From Ashinkailepas kermadecensis (Eukaryota > Arthropoda > Thecostraca > Neolepadidae), in NCBI GenBank assembly GCA_034440615.1, contig JAOTOM010004304.1, forward strand, positions 186,001 to 250,000: 64,000 bases of DNA. Direction: 5' to 3'. The position numbers were made by a program, and so were the translations under genes. The notes under the pieces were generated by a model, which searched no databases, was not told the origin of the DNA, and saw only the letters and a list, made by a program, of their open reading frames with translations. Positions 25,084 through 35,880 of the stretch are shown one piece after another; within the stretch, counting starts at the first letter, position 1, and each line of letters opens with the position of its first letter.

Positions 25084-25275
25084 TATGAACAACGTGTTCC
25101 AATATTGACTCTATTTGAGGAAGTCACCGATGGGCCGCAAGACCGAAAAAGTTGTTGCGACCTTTTCCTAGGTATTCCAGTCATACGAGGACTCAAGTAA
25201 GCTTCTGATCTCATGCGGTCCAAAACGAGCTACGGTGTTACATATTCCATAAATAAAGCTGTGCAAAAACTACTC

Positions 25276-28200
25276 ACAGTTAACGAGAACAAAGGGCACA
25301 ATTATCTGCGTCATCCGTTGACACGCGCTTCACGGTTGACTGGTGCTGCTAGTGCTCTCAGGCCGAGCCCAAGACCGTCACATATGACATCGCCACAAGC
25401 TTGACTGGATCTGCTACTGCTCTCTGGCTGAGCCCAAGGCAAGCTTTACACACATTTTACTTCCATAAAACAATTAAACGAGTTAGGTTTGGTGTGGCCA
25501 GATTAGGTTAGGTTAGTTGTTTTTTGTTCAATTTGGGAATAAATGTGCTATCAAATCCAGCATTCGTAAGTGTTTGTCTTTCCAGCATATATAGGTTCAA
25601 TGACAGTAAATATCCATTGGCATTCCAACATCCAAATATTTAAGGAGATCCAATATTCATAGGATATATGTGACTAAATGCCAATAGGCTTTGATGATCA
25701 CCTCGCTTTACCTCAGAGAGCCAGTCTACCAAACTCCAAAGTTTGAGATATTGCCCATGTTTGATAATGCCATTCTTCCCACCACTTGGAAATTACGATA
25801 AATTTGTGCTTGAAGGTATTTTTTAATTCTTGGAATTTCGTTCTCAGTCCAATGTTTATGAACGTGGTAACCTGATGTGACCTGCATGCAAAATGGGGGC
25901 TTTGAGTTGAGTATTTGTGCATCACAAATAGTGTTTTAAAAAGAAAAAATTAAGCATAGCTGAATCTAACTTAGTCCAGCTATCGATATAAAAATATAAG
26001 CAAAAATGGTAAAATGTTATCCATTTTTCTCAATTTTCTTTTCAACATGAAGACCTGTTTTTGAAGAAATTATGTTATTTTAATGTAAACACAAAAGTTG
26101 ACATTTTGAAGAATACAAATTTGAATTTATCATATTTCCTCAGGTAGCTGGCCATCGCTAAGGGAATTTGCATGAAATAATCCATATTTAACCAGTTTTG
26201 CATGCCAGTTTGTAATTCAGTTCCTATGCGTATTGATAATAATATGATAACAATCAACTGAAGGCCATCATGACTAGAGGATGATCTAAAATTAGAAGAA
26301 CAATTGGATGAACTCAGTACAAAGTATGCATTCATGTGCTTGTTATTGCGGACATTGGCAAGGGTGCCTAGTTCAAGGTAGGTAACTGTTTTTATTAGCT
26401 AAGCTTCACATAATTCCTATGCAATTCTGGTTTACAGACAATCAGCATTAATTATTACTGATTATTACATCATCAACAAATAATTAGATAATTACTAGCC
26501 AGTGTACTGTGTACTGGTGCCAGCAGCCAGTAGCCAGTGTACTGGTGGGGGCCATGATATCTAATTTCATGCATGCATGGAGTCACATTTTGAGCTTTCG
26601 AAATTGCCGCCCTGCAGCTGACCATATCTATAATTCAGGGAAGCACAGTAAGCAGCTGTATACTTTTTAACGTAATATTATGTCATGCAATACGACTTAC
26701 CATTGCTCTCCATAATCATCTGCACACTTCGGACTGCAGTCACTGTGAAGCTATAGCTGGGTAACTCCAGACAGATCGCGCAGCAATGGCGGCCTTTGGA
26801 GGAAAATGGACGATGAGTCCAGCATCTAGTCTCATGATAGTCGCAACTCGATGAAACTTGATACCTGCATTATTCCTCACGATGCCTCAATATAATTACT
26901 CATGAGTGTTGAGAACTTATATTGTGGTCCATGACATCAATTCGCAAAACTGCCTAAAAACCGCACGCATTCAAAACTGTGAGTCCGATAACTGTCCTTT
27001 TGCGAGCAACCTAACAAACATGTTCTCAAATCATTTTTTTCAGTGGACACTGGAATTCAGTCACAACCACACACATTTGCTGTATTTTCGATACAATTGC
27101 CGACGGGTGTAGTAGAGTCGGTTTGTGTACCCTGGCCCATATTCGGTATTTCGTCCAACAGGTCCAAGGGCATTGGTACAACCTCCCGGCCAGGAGAAGC
27201 AAATGAGAAGTCATGTTGAGGAAGGAGCATGCAGGGGGTGCGAGATCTCACGGTCGACAACAGCTGCATCAACATCGTGCCCGTAGATAACCTTCAATGT
27301 CAGGTTAAATATAAAAATGTCGAGAATCTGGGAACCTTCCATTTCTTTTTCGCGAATCAAAGTCAAGCGTCGCCAAATAAACTCCAAGAATCAACTCAAT
27401 AATCAACTCCTTTCAAAACTTCTAAGTTATCCCAAAAGGTGGACGTTTGTAGATCGTGTTGCCGAAAATGAGCGTTTCAACTTGGGTTTCGAGCCGACTT
27501 TAAGGCTGGCTTCGGCCTCGGGTTCTTTGTCAGGCTGGTTTCGGTTTCATGTCAACTTCAAACAGGGGACTTCGGCTTCGGCTTCGGCTTCCTGATCGTT
27601 TGCTGACTTCGGTTTGCGTTTCGACCCATGTCTGCAATGCACATGCAATACAGTGTTGTGTTGTAAATATGAAGTTGTTGTGCAACGCGGTGTTGCCGAG
27701 CTATGAGACACCGATACAAGGCGCCAAAAGTGCACCTCCACCTAGCCGAACAAACGTTCCTGCAGTGTGAGCAGCGACATGCGGCTTCATGTTCGACGAG
27801 CTATATATTTCAAGTTACAGGCTTTTCCGCATTCTCCATACCACCAGGCACTCCTCCATCACCCGTTAAAGTGTTGAGGTACAGACTGTGAGTGAACTGT
27901 TTTATAGTGCTGGTTTGAGTGTTAGCTTTGATATGCATAATAATTATAATATGTGAAGCAAGAAACATGATTTACAAGATGAAAAAATTGTTACAAGACA
28001 AAAGAAATAGACACCGACGAAATACGAACTTACTGGTACGCTATTGATGGTTAAATCTATTTTCTTGACTTGCTCATGTTGCCGATGTTGCAAAGCTCTT
28101 TCAGCAGTAACGTGGTATGTAGGTAGATGGTAGTTTGGCATTTGAGATATCGCCGGAATGAGACGTTAACTATGTGAAATATTAATGACTGAGTATGCAA

Positions 28201-29437
28201 CAAGGGATTTCTAATTTTACACACCGGCATCCATATTTCACATCAATCGGCATGATCCCTACATTAGCTAGTATTGTCTATGTTTTTATATTAATCTGTG
28301 CGCGAGGTGTTCAAGTATGTGGTTGATCAAAATCCTAATTTCTTCTTTGCTCTTCTTCTCGATTGGTGAACATAGTTTTTTCTTCTTTATATCTTCAAAT
28401 CGAAAGAGCATAAAATAGTCTGAGATATTCAGGAATGACTCGGCTTTTTCCCTCTTGCTTTGTCGCGGCCTGGACATCCCATTTACAGCGGCTGTTGTCG
28501 GCCAAAGTCCAGTTGGCACAGCACTGCCCCAAAAGGGAATTCTAAACCATTCGACCGAAGACACATCCATTTCGTAGGTGCGAGATCAAATACGTAAGTT
28601 AACTGCAATGGCAAGCAGTTAAGTGATTAGTGTGTGACTAGCATCTTCCAACGCATGTCGAGAGGCCATTCACTAAGCAACCACTCAAAAATGGATAGCA
28701 TAACAAGGCTTTGTTCATTTCACGCCTGGGATTACCACGAACGTGTTCGGACAGCCTGGGATAGTCAGACGTCACGAAAAACAGGCTGAAAGTTGAGTTG
28801 TGCCACCTAGTCGCTCTTCTCAACACACAGATGTGAATCTAAGCATAAATCATAATATTCAGCTCCTCACGAATTCACGACAGAGTGCAGGGAATAAATT
28901 GGTGTACCATGCGCGTGGAAGATTCCGGAACTATTCCCGCGAAGGTGAAGCCCAATATATGATAGGAATCCTGCGATCGCACGCAGGATTAAACTCCCAG
29001 CTGCCAGGCTGGGAAATATATTCGATTTCTATTTTACGAACTCGGTCAATGCTGTCAAGCACACGTTGCTCACCATGAGCCAGTGTCGCAGCTAGTTATG
29101 CTCCATACAAGATGTGGGTCATATCTTACTACGATAATATATTGCCAACCGTCATAATCTTCCGCATGCAAACAGGCTTCGTGAAAACAACGGGAGGTCA
29201 TGCCATCAGCAGGAGTGAAACGGCCACGTCGTCGACACCCCGCACAGACCAAGCCACCGCCACCAGCAGACACCGAGTGGGCTTCCCCACATCCGGCGTC
29301 CAGAAAATGCACATGCGATGTGGAATGGTGACAAGTTGTGTGAGATGGACAAGTTGTGGTTGCCGGCGCTGGTATGTACATACGACTTTCGCAGCCGTCT
29401 GCGAGCCGGAGACGGACAGCGTATGAGCGGCCCGCGA
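25276..29437. other. 4.2 kb without a recognisable gene
   Basis: Mostly AT-rich. It contains a short TTAGG cluster at about 25,480-25,520, a diverged core repeat at 25,851-25,905, and a short CGGCTT repeat near 27,570-27,600. Two minus-strand frames (28,286-28,570, charged and lysine-rich, and 27,057-27,275) are not obviously repetitive, but I recognise neither and see no supporting splice or promoter context. They could be undetected exon or transposon fragments. Confidence 0.4.
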
Positions 29438-29770
29438 CCCGCACTGCTGAAATGTCAGGCCGGGAGGAATTCGGCGGCTACATACTGCTGCAATGTCAGG
29501 CCGGGAGGAATACGGCGGCTACATACTGCTGCAATGCCAGGCCGGGAGGAATACGGCAGCTACATATTGCTGAAATGTCAGGCCGGGAGGCATGCGGCGG
29601 CTACATACTGTTGCAATGTCAGGCCGGGAGGAATACGGCGGCTACATACTGCTGCAATGCCAGGCCGGGAGGAATACGGCAGCTACATATTGCTGAAATG
29701 TCAGGCCGGGAGGCATGCGGCGGCTACATACTGCTGCAATGTCAGGCCGGGAGGCATGCGGCGGCCACAC
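29438..29770. repeat. 41-bp minisatellite, eight units
   Basis: Unit: CTGCTGAAATGTCAGGCCGG then GAGGAATACGGCGGCTACATA, with variants (CAATG, GGCATGCGG). Since 41 is not divisible by three, each plus-strand frame cycles through the three readings of the unit, and two of them stay open across the whole array, giving two overlapping frames of more than 150 codons. There is no reason to believe they are translated. Confidence 0.92.
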
Positions 29771-30164
29771 ATTCGCCGTTGGATCGCGGCGCTTTGTCTT
29801 CGTTGGTGAAATGAATATCGCAGAACTGGCTCATTCGCGGTCGTCGATCACACACAATTGGCTTCGTATTATCCTCCCGGCAGATGAATTGCTGAGAGCT
29901 GCAGTAATCACCGCCCACTCGGATCCACTGGAGCTTGTCGCAAAATACATGGCCGCGAACAATTACCCCAAGAAATTCTCGTCCGGGGAATATTCAACGG
30001 TCAAGGCAATAGGCGGATCTGGTCAATGCTTCTGCGCCTGGAGTCACACAGTATCACTCGCAAGAAGTCAGCAACACAAATTGCATCACGGTGTCATTTG
30101 TCGCCGAATACATGTCGTTGGTAGGCGAATAAGTGTCATTTGTAAGCGAACGCCGGTAATCGCG

Positions 30165-30560
30165 AGTGACTGACAGACGCACAACGCACATCGACCAGGC
30201 CTGTGTGCCGTGCCCGACTGTCGCCGGGCCACGACGAGTGCGTGTCTCCGTCTCGTCAGTGTACGTGCGGCACGTGCCGCGGCGGGCCGCGGCACGGGAC
30301 TCACCTCGTCGCTGCCGTCGCTGCGCCGCGCCGCCCCGCACGACCGCCGGCAGAGGGCCACTCAGCCCGACTGGAGACGCGCGCCGGCGGCGCTCCCACC
30401 TGTCGGCACCGACGCGCCGTCGACGGCCGGCACGAGCCGCGTCCAGTCGGCGAGACGTGCACGAGACGCGGCGACGGCTGGCGCGTGGGCGACCGAAGAT
30501 AGCCCGCGTGCAGATGAGATGGGTGGAGGTAGCAAGCGCTCAGGTGGTGCGTGATGGTAC
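30165..30560. promoter_or_regulatory. CpG-rich island, possible promoter or first exon
   Basis: About 400 bp of very CpG-dense sequence between ordinary AT-rich DNA. On the minus strand a GACGAG/GTGAGT donor-like site lies at 30,299-30,304 (reverse complement ACTCAC), so a non-coding or short coding first exon transcribed leftward is possible. No ATG with a convincing downstream frame, TATA box or conserved peptide was found. Repeat-derived GC-rich DNA is the alternative. Confidence 0.35.
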
Positions 30561-31044
30561 CGTTGCGGGTGTACTGGATCTAATTTGGGACACTACGGCC
30601 AATCACATTTTGAGAGGATGGGGAATAGGCACGCATGCACGTAATTGCCTTCTCAGCATGTTACAACATGGACTCCCTAGGGAGTTGAATGGCATTGAAG
30701 TCTTTCAGCATTCACAGGTATCTCTTCCTTTGTCATTTGTCAGACCATGGAACAACCATCTTCACAGCAAAACTACTTCTCCTCCACCATCCCTCACTTC
30801 TGTTTTCTGAGGAAATCCTCCAAAACCCTCGACGGATTCTGCTCAGTTTGTTTTTGTATCGGCAATGTTCGTGTTGAGAGGGGAGGGGCGGAGTCCGTGA
30901 GAATGGGCGGAGGTTAACCCTCGCTCCGGCACGAATGCATTTGATGACCTCCCTAGCAGTAGTGAATCACTGGACATGGCTGTATTGGCGTCGCCGCGGA
31001 TCTTCGGCACGCGAGACGATAGGTTTTTAGGTCGACTTTTCCAT

Positions 31045-31190
31045 GCAACGCTATAAAGGCGTGATACTGGCGTTGCTTGAACGCAATAATGACGTCATGC
31101 TGGCATTCTTTGGGCGCAATAATGGCGTTATGCTGGCGCTGCCTGGGCGTAATAATGGCGTCATGCTGGCGTTCTTTGGCGCAATGTCAA
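31045..31190. repeat. 33-bp minisatellite, four units
   Basis: Units such as GCGCAATAATGGCGTTATGC then TGGCGCTGCCTGG, with TTCTTTGG variants. The period is a multiple of three, so the plus frame gives an 11-residue repeat (RNNGVMLA). Confidence 0.85.
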
Positions 31191-31837
31191 ATTTGAAGAC
31201 CATGCAGCACTCTACTGAGCATTGCTAATAACATTGTTAGTAGAACTTTTAATCACAATTATATGGCTTTGTACTAGTATTAACCATGATAATTGAAGCA
31301 GGTCAATTAGGCAAAAATTAAGCTTCATATGTCAACGGCGTGTCCCTGTCACTGTTCCAGGGCCAGATAAATCAATTGCACAATAATATGGAACGTAACG
31401 CATAGCTCACCCCATAAATTATACATCTCACAGCCAGTGGAATTAGATTGAGATGATCTTAATAACATGTACAGCACAGGCAGGGATAACCCATGAATTA
31501 CCAAGATATACAAGACACACATCACCTCATATGTTACCTACTCCACAGCGCGGAATCATAACAATCGGTGACGACGGACGCGATGGAAGTGAACAGCCGT
31601 GTGTCTGTAGCATGTGCCCCTGGTGTCGGTACATCGGTGTTTGGTGCTGGAGGTGTAGTGCTGTTTGGGACCGATGACAACATGGCCCACGAGGTAGCTA
31701 GGGTGTTGTGTGCTGGTCTACGATTTCTAATCTAGATTGGACTATTTTTACATCGGTGACGTTTTTTGCATTTGCTTAACATTTATCTCTTCAAAACAGC
31801 TGAGCTGATGGATGTCTCCATGTGGTCTCCTAACTGA

Positions 31838-32080
31838 TGTACCCACTACCACTCTGAACTTGTCAACACTAGCTCAACTGAGTTGTTCAAGCAACAACGG
31901 TTCTCGAAGTTCTATTGCACTCAGGAGTGCCACGGTGCACAACCACCACGTGTGCCACGCGTCCGCTGAGTGGGCAGAAACGGCCCTACCGACAACCGAC
32001 ATCGACTCGCCCGGCGCTACGAACCCGGCGGCGGCCAATTCGGTGAGACGAATAACGCCGCGTGACAATGCACGATTACA
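31838..32080 (-). repeat. Gypsy 3' LTR, 243 bp
   Basis: In the plus orientation it runs TGTACCCACTACC to GATTACA. It contains only a single copy of the GTGCACAACCACCAC word that is expanded in the partner LTR. Confidence 0.85.
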
Positions 32081-32086
32081 TCGATC

Positions 32087-32097
32087 TTCCCTTTTAG
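32087..32097 (-). promoter_or_regulatory. Polypurine tract of the gypsy element
   Basis: Minus-strand AAAAGGGAAGA a few bases before the 3' LTR start TGTAATCG. It is the expected plus-strand primer position and confirms the element's orientation. Confidence 0.7.
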
Positions 32098-32151
32098 ATA
32101 TAGAGACAATTACCAAGATGAACACAAGCGCCCACTGCCTTTCAACTGACG

Positions 32152-32650
32152 TCACCACAAGAGGAAACAAGAACTCAAACCTAATCGAATCGTTCTACGT
32201 CGAGAGCGTTCCGAACGACGCAGGGGTGATACACTGACCGCACTGGCAAGTGGCTCATGCCCAGCGATCACCGCCGTGCTCGTGACATCCGTGACAGACG
32301 AGGCCACCGGCAGCAGGGATCGCGCCGGTGTGTCGCATGGCTGCACGACAGGTGTCGGTGGTGCTACCGGCGTCGGTGCAGCAGGTGCCGGAGCTGGTTC
32401 CGGCGCTGCAGGCACCTGTGGGTACTCGGGAGACGCCATCTGTGGCGAATCTGTCGGTGACGGACATGATCGACATGCCGCCGGAATGTCCGACCATCAG
32501 TCAGCCGGACATGGCGGCTCTGGCCATCGACGGCGACGACAGCCCCTGACAACCACCTCACGGTTCCTGAGACCAGATTAACATACACCAGATCACCCAC
32601 AGCGAACTGGCGCTGCCGTGTATCCAGCATCACAGCTTCGACACAGTCTC
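32152..32650 (-). pseudogene. Gypsy integrase C-terminus (pol end)
   Basis: Minus-strand reading from about 32,640 shows the post-catalytic integrase tail: RQRQFAVGDLVYV, then WLSGAVVAV and LTDGRTFRRHVDHVR, the SH3-like/GPY-type region used in DNA binding. After a frameshift near 32,435 a Pro/Ala-rich linker leads to LRRSERSRRRTIRL, the basic tail with which many gypsy pol proteins end. The HHCC and DDE domains are absent; the sequence joins directly to reverse-transcriptase sequence at about 32,645. Confidence 0.85.
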
Positions 32651-32800
32651 AGCGAACCATCCTTCTTCTTAATGGTAACAACGAGCGCAGCCCAATGGAT
32701 GGGACGTTGTCACTGGCTTCAAGATTCCTAGGGATGCTTGCCTCTCTAGGTCCTCCACAATCTGCTGTTTGAGGGCGAATCTACTAGATACTATTACATA
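32650..32800 (-). pseudogene. Gypsy reverse transcriptase N-terminal fragment
   Basis: Minus-strand reading includes QIVEDLERQASLGILKPVT and, after a one-base frame change, a WAALVVTIKKKDGSLRLC block, the fingers-region signature of Ty3/gypsy reverse transcriptases. The catalytic YxDD region is missing because of the deletion that fuses this fragment to the integrase tail. Confidence 0.85.
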
Positions 32801-33026
32801 CTGCTATAGTTTACATCTACCCTCACAGGACGCGCCAGATTGCCACTTTTCAAGGAGAGAAGGTGGTCTTCTGGCTCAAGGTTAGTTTGACCAACCCGTG
32901 GCCGAAAACGCTGACGACAAGCTGCAAGTGGCCGAATATACAGACGACAAGACGAGTGGCCGAGAACGCTGACGCGAGGCACCGCGCTTGCTACAGCTAA
33001 ATCATAACTGGTTTCTGAATGGACAG

Positions 33027-33846
33027 TTAATCTGGCCATGGTTCTGGCCGAGGCAGCGATAGCAGGGCTGACGACTCCGATGCTGGGCTTCTCTTGGCTG
33101 AGTTGAATAGCGTGGAGCTGCATATCTGTTGTGGGCTGGAACGTGGGCTGGTATCCACCTGTGCTGCTGCTAGGTCGCGACTTGGCTGGCGACAGGCTGC
33201 ACGAGTGTGACCAAACTGGTGGCAATTGAAGCATTCCTTCTGACGAAAGGGATACTCTGCCGCGGCACGACTCTTGCCCAAGCGACGAACACATGCAATG
33301 ATGGAGCAGGCCCCATATGCTGAACAGTGGATGCAGGACGATTGAGATCCTACAACTGAGAACGAGTGGTCTCCATGTGACGGGCCAACTCCAATGCTTT
33401 CTGAAGCGTTAACTCAGGTATATTTTTAAAATCATCTGTAAGTCACGGTCACGACAACGAGCAACAGCACCCTGGGGTGTGATGTCGTCCATAGTTGCCT
33501 GCTCAAACTGACAGCAATCCGTTCGAAAAGACCCACCATCCTTCCGGCTGATTTCCTGTGGGATTGACCTCTCATAGGTCAGATTCACTTGTGGCTGGTA
33601 ATAGGCGTGCAGCTTGGAGGTCAATACTGCATAGTCAGAGGCATTCAGCTCCAGGTCTGAGAGATATGGCAACGTGCGCACAACTTCCTGGACTTCCAGT
33701 CCAAACATAGTTAAAACAATAGCAGTTTTCCTTGCCGAATTACTGATACCACAGGCGACCACGTAATGTTCCATTCCTCTGAGCTAACGGCCGAAATTTT
33801 CGCCAGGCTGATATGGCGATGGCGCAGGCAATACCGAGGCAGACAT
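33027..33846 (-). pseudogene. Gypsy Gag with CCHC zinc knuckle, broken
   Basis: Gag packages element RNA. Reading leftward from an ATG at 33,844-33,846, the frame meets a TAG at 33,784-33,786 where the family has Trp in its conserved N-terminal block, then continues open from 33,783. It passes an EVQEVVRTLP block (middle) and a frameshift near 33,430 into ELTLQKALELARHMETT. A further frame holds the zinc knuckle CFNCHQFGHTRAAC (CX2CX4HX4C; about 33,190-33,235). The stop and two shifts show no functional Gag can be made. Gag to knuckle spacing is normal for Ty3/gypsy elements. Confidence 0.85.
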
Positions 33847-34170
33847 CAAGCACAATCAAGAGAAATTTGCAATACATTACAGCTTGGCATGTAGCCCTAG
33901 ATCTTGCAATGATCAGGCTTGGCAGCAGGCAGACAACACAAGAAGCAGAGCACTGACGTAGCAACTGGCATAAGCTGGGCAATCAACAATGGGCATCCCA
34001 AATAATCTTGTAACAGTTGACAACGCTCTGGAATAATAATGGCAAGCAGGCTGAAACAGCAGCAAAATTAGGCAGAGCTCTATGGCAGACGGCTTGGACA
34101 GGCTTGAGAAATATCTACTTACTGAGCTGGGGCACACCACTTCCATCTCATCCAGGTCGCCAAAATTCGG

Positions 34171-34673
34171 TGAATCCACTACCACTCTGAACTTGTCAGC
34201 ACTGTCTCAACTGGGTTACTCAAGCCACCACGATCCTCGAACTTATGTTGCGCTCAGGAGTGCCACGGTACACAGCCGCCACGGAACACAGCCACCACAG
34301 TACACAACCACCACGGTACACAACCGCCACGGTACACAACCGCCACAGCACACAACCGCCACGGTACACAACCGCCACAGTACACAACCACCACGGTACA
34401 CAACCGCCACGGTACACAACCGCCACGGTACACAACCACCACAGTACACAACCACCACGGTACACAACCGCCACGGTACACAACCGCCACGGTACACAGC
34501 CGCTACGGTACACAACCGCCACGGTACACAGCCGCCACGCGTGCCATGCGTCCGCTGAGCGGGCGGAAACGCACCTTCCGACAACCGACATCGACTCGCC
34601 CGGCCGACGCTACGAACCCGGCGGCGGCCAATGCCGTGAGACGAATAACGCCGCATCACAATTCGTGATTACA
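34171..34673 (-). repeat. Gypsy 5' LTR, 503 bp, expanded
   Basis: Homologous to the 243-bp left LTR but about 260 bp longer, because it carries a 16-bp tandem array in its middle. Confidence 0.85.
34262..34545. repeat. 16-bp minisatellite inside the gypsy 5' LTR
   Basis: About 17 units of GGTACACAACCGCCAC, with ACCACC and CAGTACAC variants. The partner LTR has one unit. Sixteen is not a multiple of three, so several frames on both strands remain open over more than 120 codons; these are artefacts. Confidence 0.93.
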
Positions 34674-34679
34674 TCCCTG

Positions 34680-35880
34680 TGTGCTTGGTGTCCTGAGCTG
34701 ATGATGTCTCCGTGTGATCCCCTGTGTGCTCGGTGTCCTGCTCGTGACGTCTCTGAAGTGTGCACGGAACACTCCCCGATGCTGCGCCTTCGTTCGCCTG
34801 TGTATGTCGCAACGTTGTTGCCTGTTGACAGAGTAGGCACGCGATGACATGCAATGCATTTTTATATGACATGTGTCTGTCAGACCTGCGTGACATGTGT
34901 GGCAGTGTTCCTCTCTGTTCCACCGGCCATGGGGGAGGACACAGGGCAGACTTGGGACGTATGCCGGTGAGTATTCTCACACTTGCCCAGGCAACATTCA
35001 AGGGCACGCCTGACGATTTTACAGCGGTATTTGCTCTTCTCGTTAGCGTGTTATCAGATAAATGTAAGGAAATATATGTCACCCCATCATTTTCGTCTGC
35101 TTGCACGAATTGCCTACCAGTTCTTGATATACTCAGAGAAACGTTTTTAAACATCACTTGAAATGTATTGCGTTGGACCAGTCTATGTAGAACCATGCAA
35201 CCATGGTCTGAAACGAGGTGCTGTACTTTATTCATTTCCCTTTCTCGTGCGGTTCGGTTTGATCCTAGTCCATAAGTCCTAAATATTTGTCAAGATAACA
35301 CAGACCTTTTCATCTGTATTGGGTGAACCGACGAGTAAAGGAGGGTGATGCATACGGTCCTTGTTTAACATATAGTTTTCAGTTGAAGTACCCTGTGCTC
35401 TGCGCGTTGTCAGCAGGGCATCTATAAAAGTTATTTGCCCACAAGATGATTTGTCAGTTATCTCACAGCAGAGCTTCACAGATTGATGGAAACCTTAATG
35501 CGTTTGAGAAACTCGTCCAAAGCCCGCGCATTTACTGTAAACGCTATTGATCCTTTAGACAGGACGGACGGAGCTTGTGATGAAATCAAATTAAACGGAT
35601 GTGACGAAATAGTAGCTAATCCAAAATTTTCCTGACGCAGAACTATGTGGGAACAAGTTCCAAACTGGAGGGCATAAGATAGGCATTTTTCAAAGCTGGG
35701 GAGACAGGACCCCACCAAAACCCGCTAACGATACATATATGATGTGAGCAAAAGGTGAAGAAACTGACGGGAGGAATGGACAAAGTGTATGAAGAAGTGG
35801 TCCGCGAAGTAATACAACTATGGGAGAATGGCGGCATTCCATGCAGTCAGTGAAGCGCATGCTACACGGTCTTCTGCTCA
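34680..35880 (-). pseudogene. Penelope-like retroelement fragment (RT and GIY-YIG)
   Basis: In several minus-strand frames the order of a Penelope-like element appears. An RT segment reads FGTCSHIVLRQENFGLAT near 35,600-35,680; then LDEFLKRIKV and after a shift ITFIDALLTTRR (about 35,400-35,520); then LTRRANTAVKSSGVPLNVAW (about 35,000-35,060). Finally a YTGERRRSIGE box at about 34,770-34,800 resembles the YIGET-type core of the GIY-YIG endonuclease that Penelope elements use for target nicking. Frames change at least three times, so the copy is dead. The left end abuts the gypsy LTR, so the gypsy insertion may have cut it. Confidence 0.65.

Larger units (their letters stand above)
22205..25275 (+). 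pseudogene. hAT-type transposase remnant, split by an LTR element
   Basis: Coding matches to the hAT cut-and-paste transposase run from about 22,240 to 22,942 and resume at 25,088. Visible motifs are KIDLWSNRQ (22,258 onward; its Asp is the likely first catalytic residue), SHMQEKIYSRYLDIV, then after a frameshift LKASRGVEAKDLDHG, then CFTHVLQNSV (the C..H.L block) and NTTRWHSQL (the TRW block). The last codons before 22,943 and the codons after 25,083 are in register once the LTR element and one TATG copy are ignored, giving FEEVTDGPQD and IPVIRGLK blocks downstream. Internal frameshifts and the stop after IRGLK show it was dead or decaying besides the insertion. The N-terminal BED finger and the C-terminal dimerisation region were not seen. 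Confidence 0.85.
31838..34673 (-). mobile_element. Ty3/gypsy LTR retrotransposon, internally deleted
   Basis: Direct LTRs lie at 31,838-32,080 (3') and 34,171-34,673 (5'). They share CACTACCACTCTGAACTTGTC at one end and GACGAATAACGCCGC...GATTACA at the other. A purine tract, AAAAGGGAAGA on the minus strand (32,087-32,097), precedes the 3' LTR. TTTTGGCGACCTGG lies just inside the 5' LTR as a candidate primer site. In order on the minus strand the interior holds Gag, a CCHC knuckle, the first part of reverse transcriptase and the very end of integrase. Most of pol (protease remnant, RT catalytic core, RNase H, integrase core) is missing. I saw no clear target duplication. Confidence 0.88.

Noticed and set aside
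28286..28570. Charged minus-strand frame as a host exon
   Set aside because: Not recognised and no supporting neighbour; left as unknown in the spacer entry.
29438..29770. CRISPR-like array of regular repeats
   Set aside because: Units are contiguous with no unique spacers, and the genome is eukaryotic; it is a minisatellite. The same holds for the arrays at 34.3, 44.4 and 57.8 kb.
34082..34847. Long frames with His-Thr-Gln-Pro-Pro or Val-Tyr-Arg-Gly repeats
   Set aside because: They come from the 16-bp array in the gypsy LTR, open on both strands.
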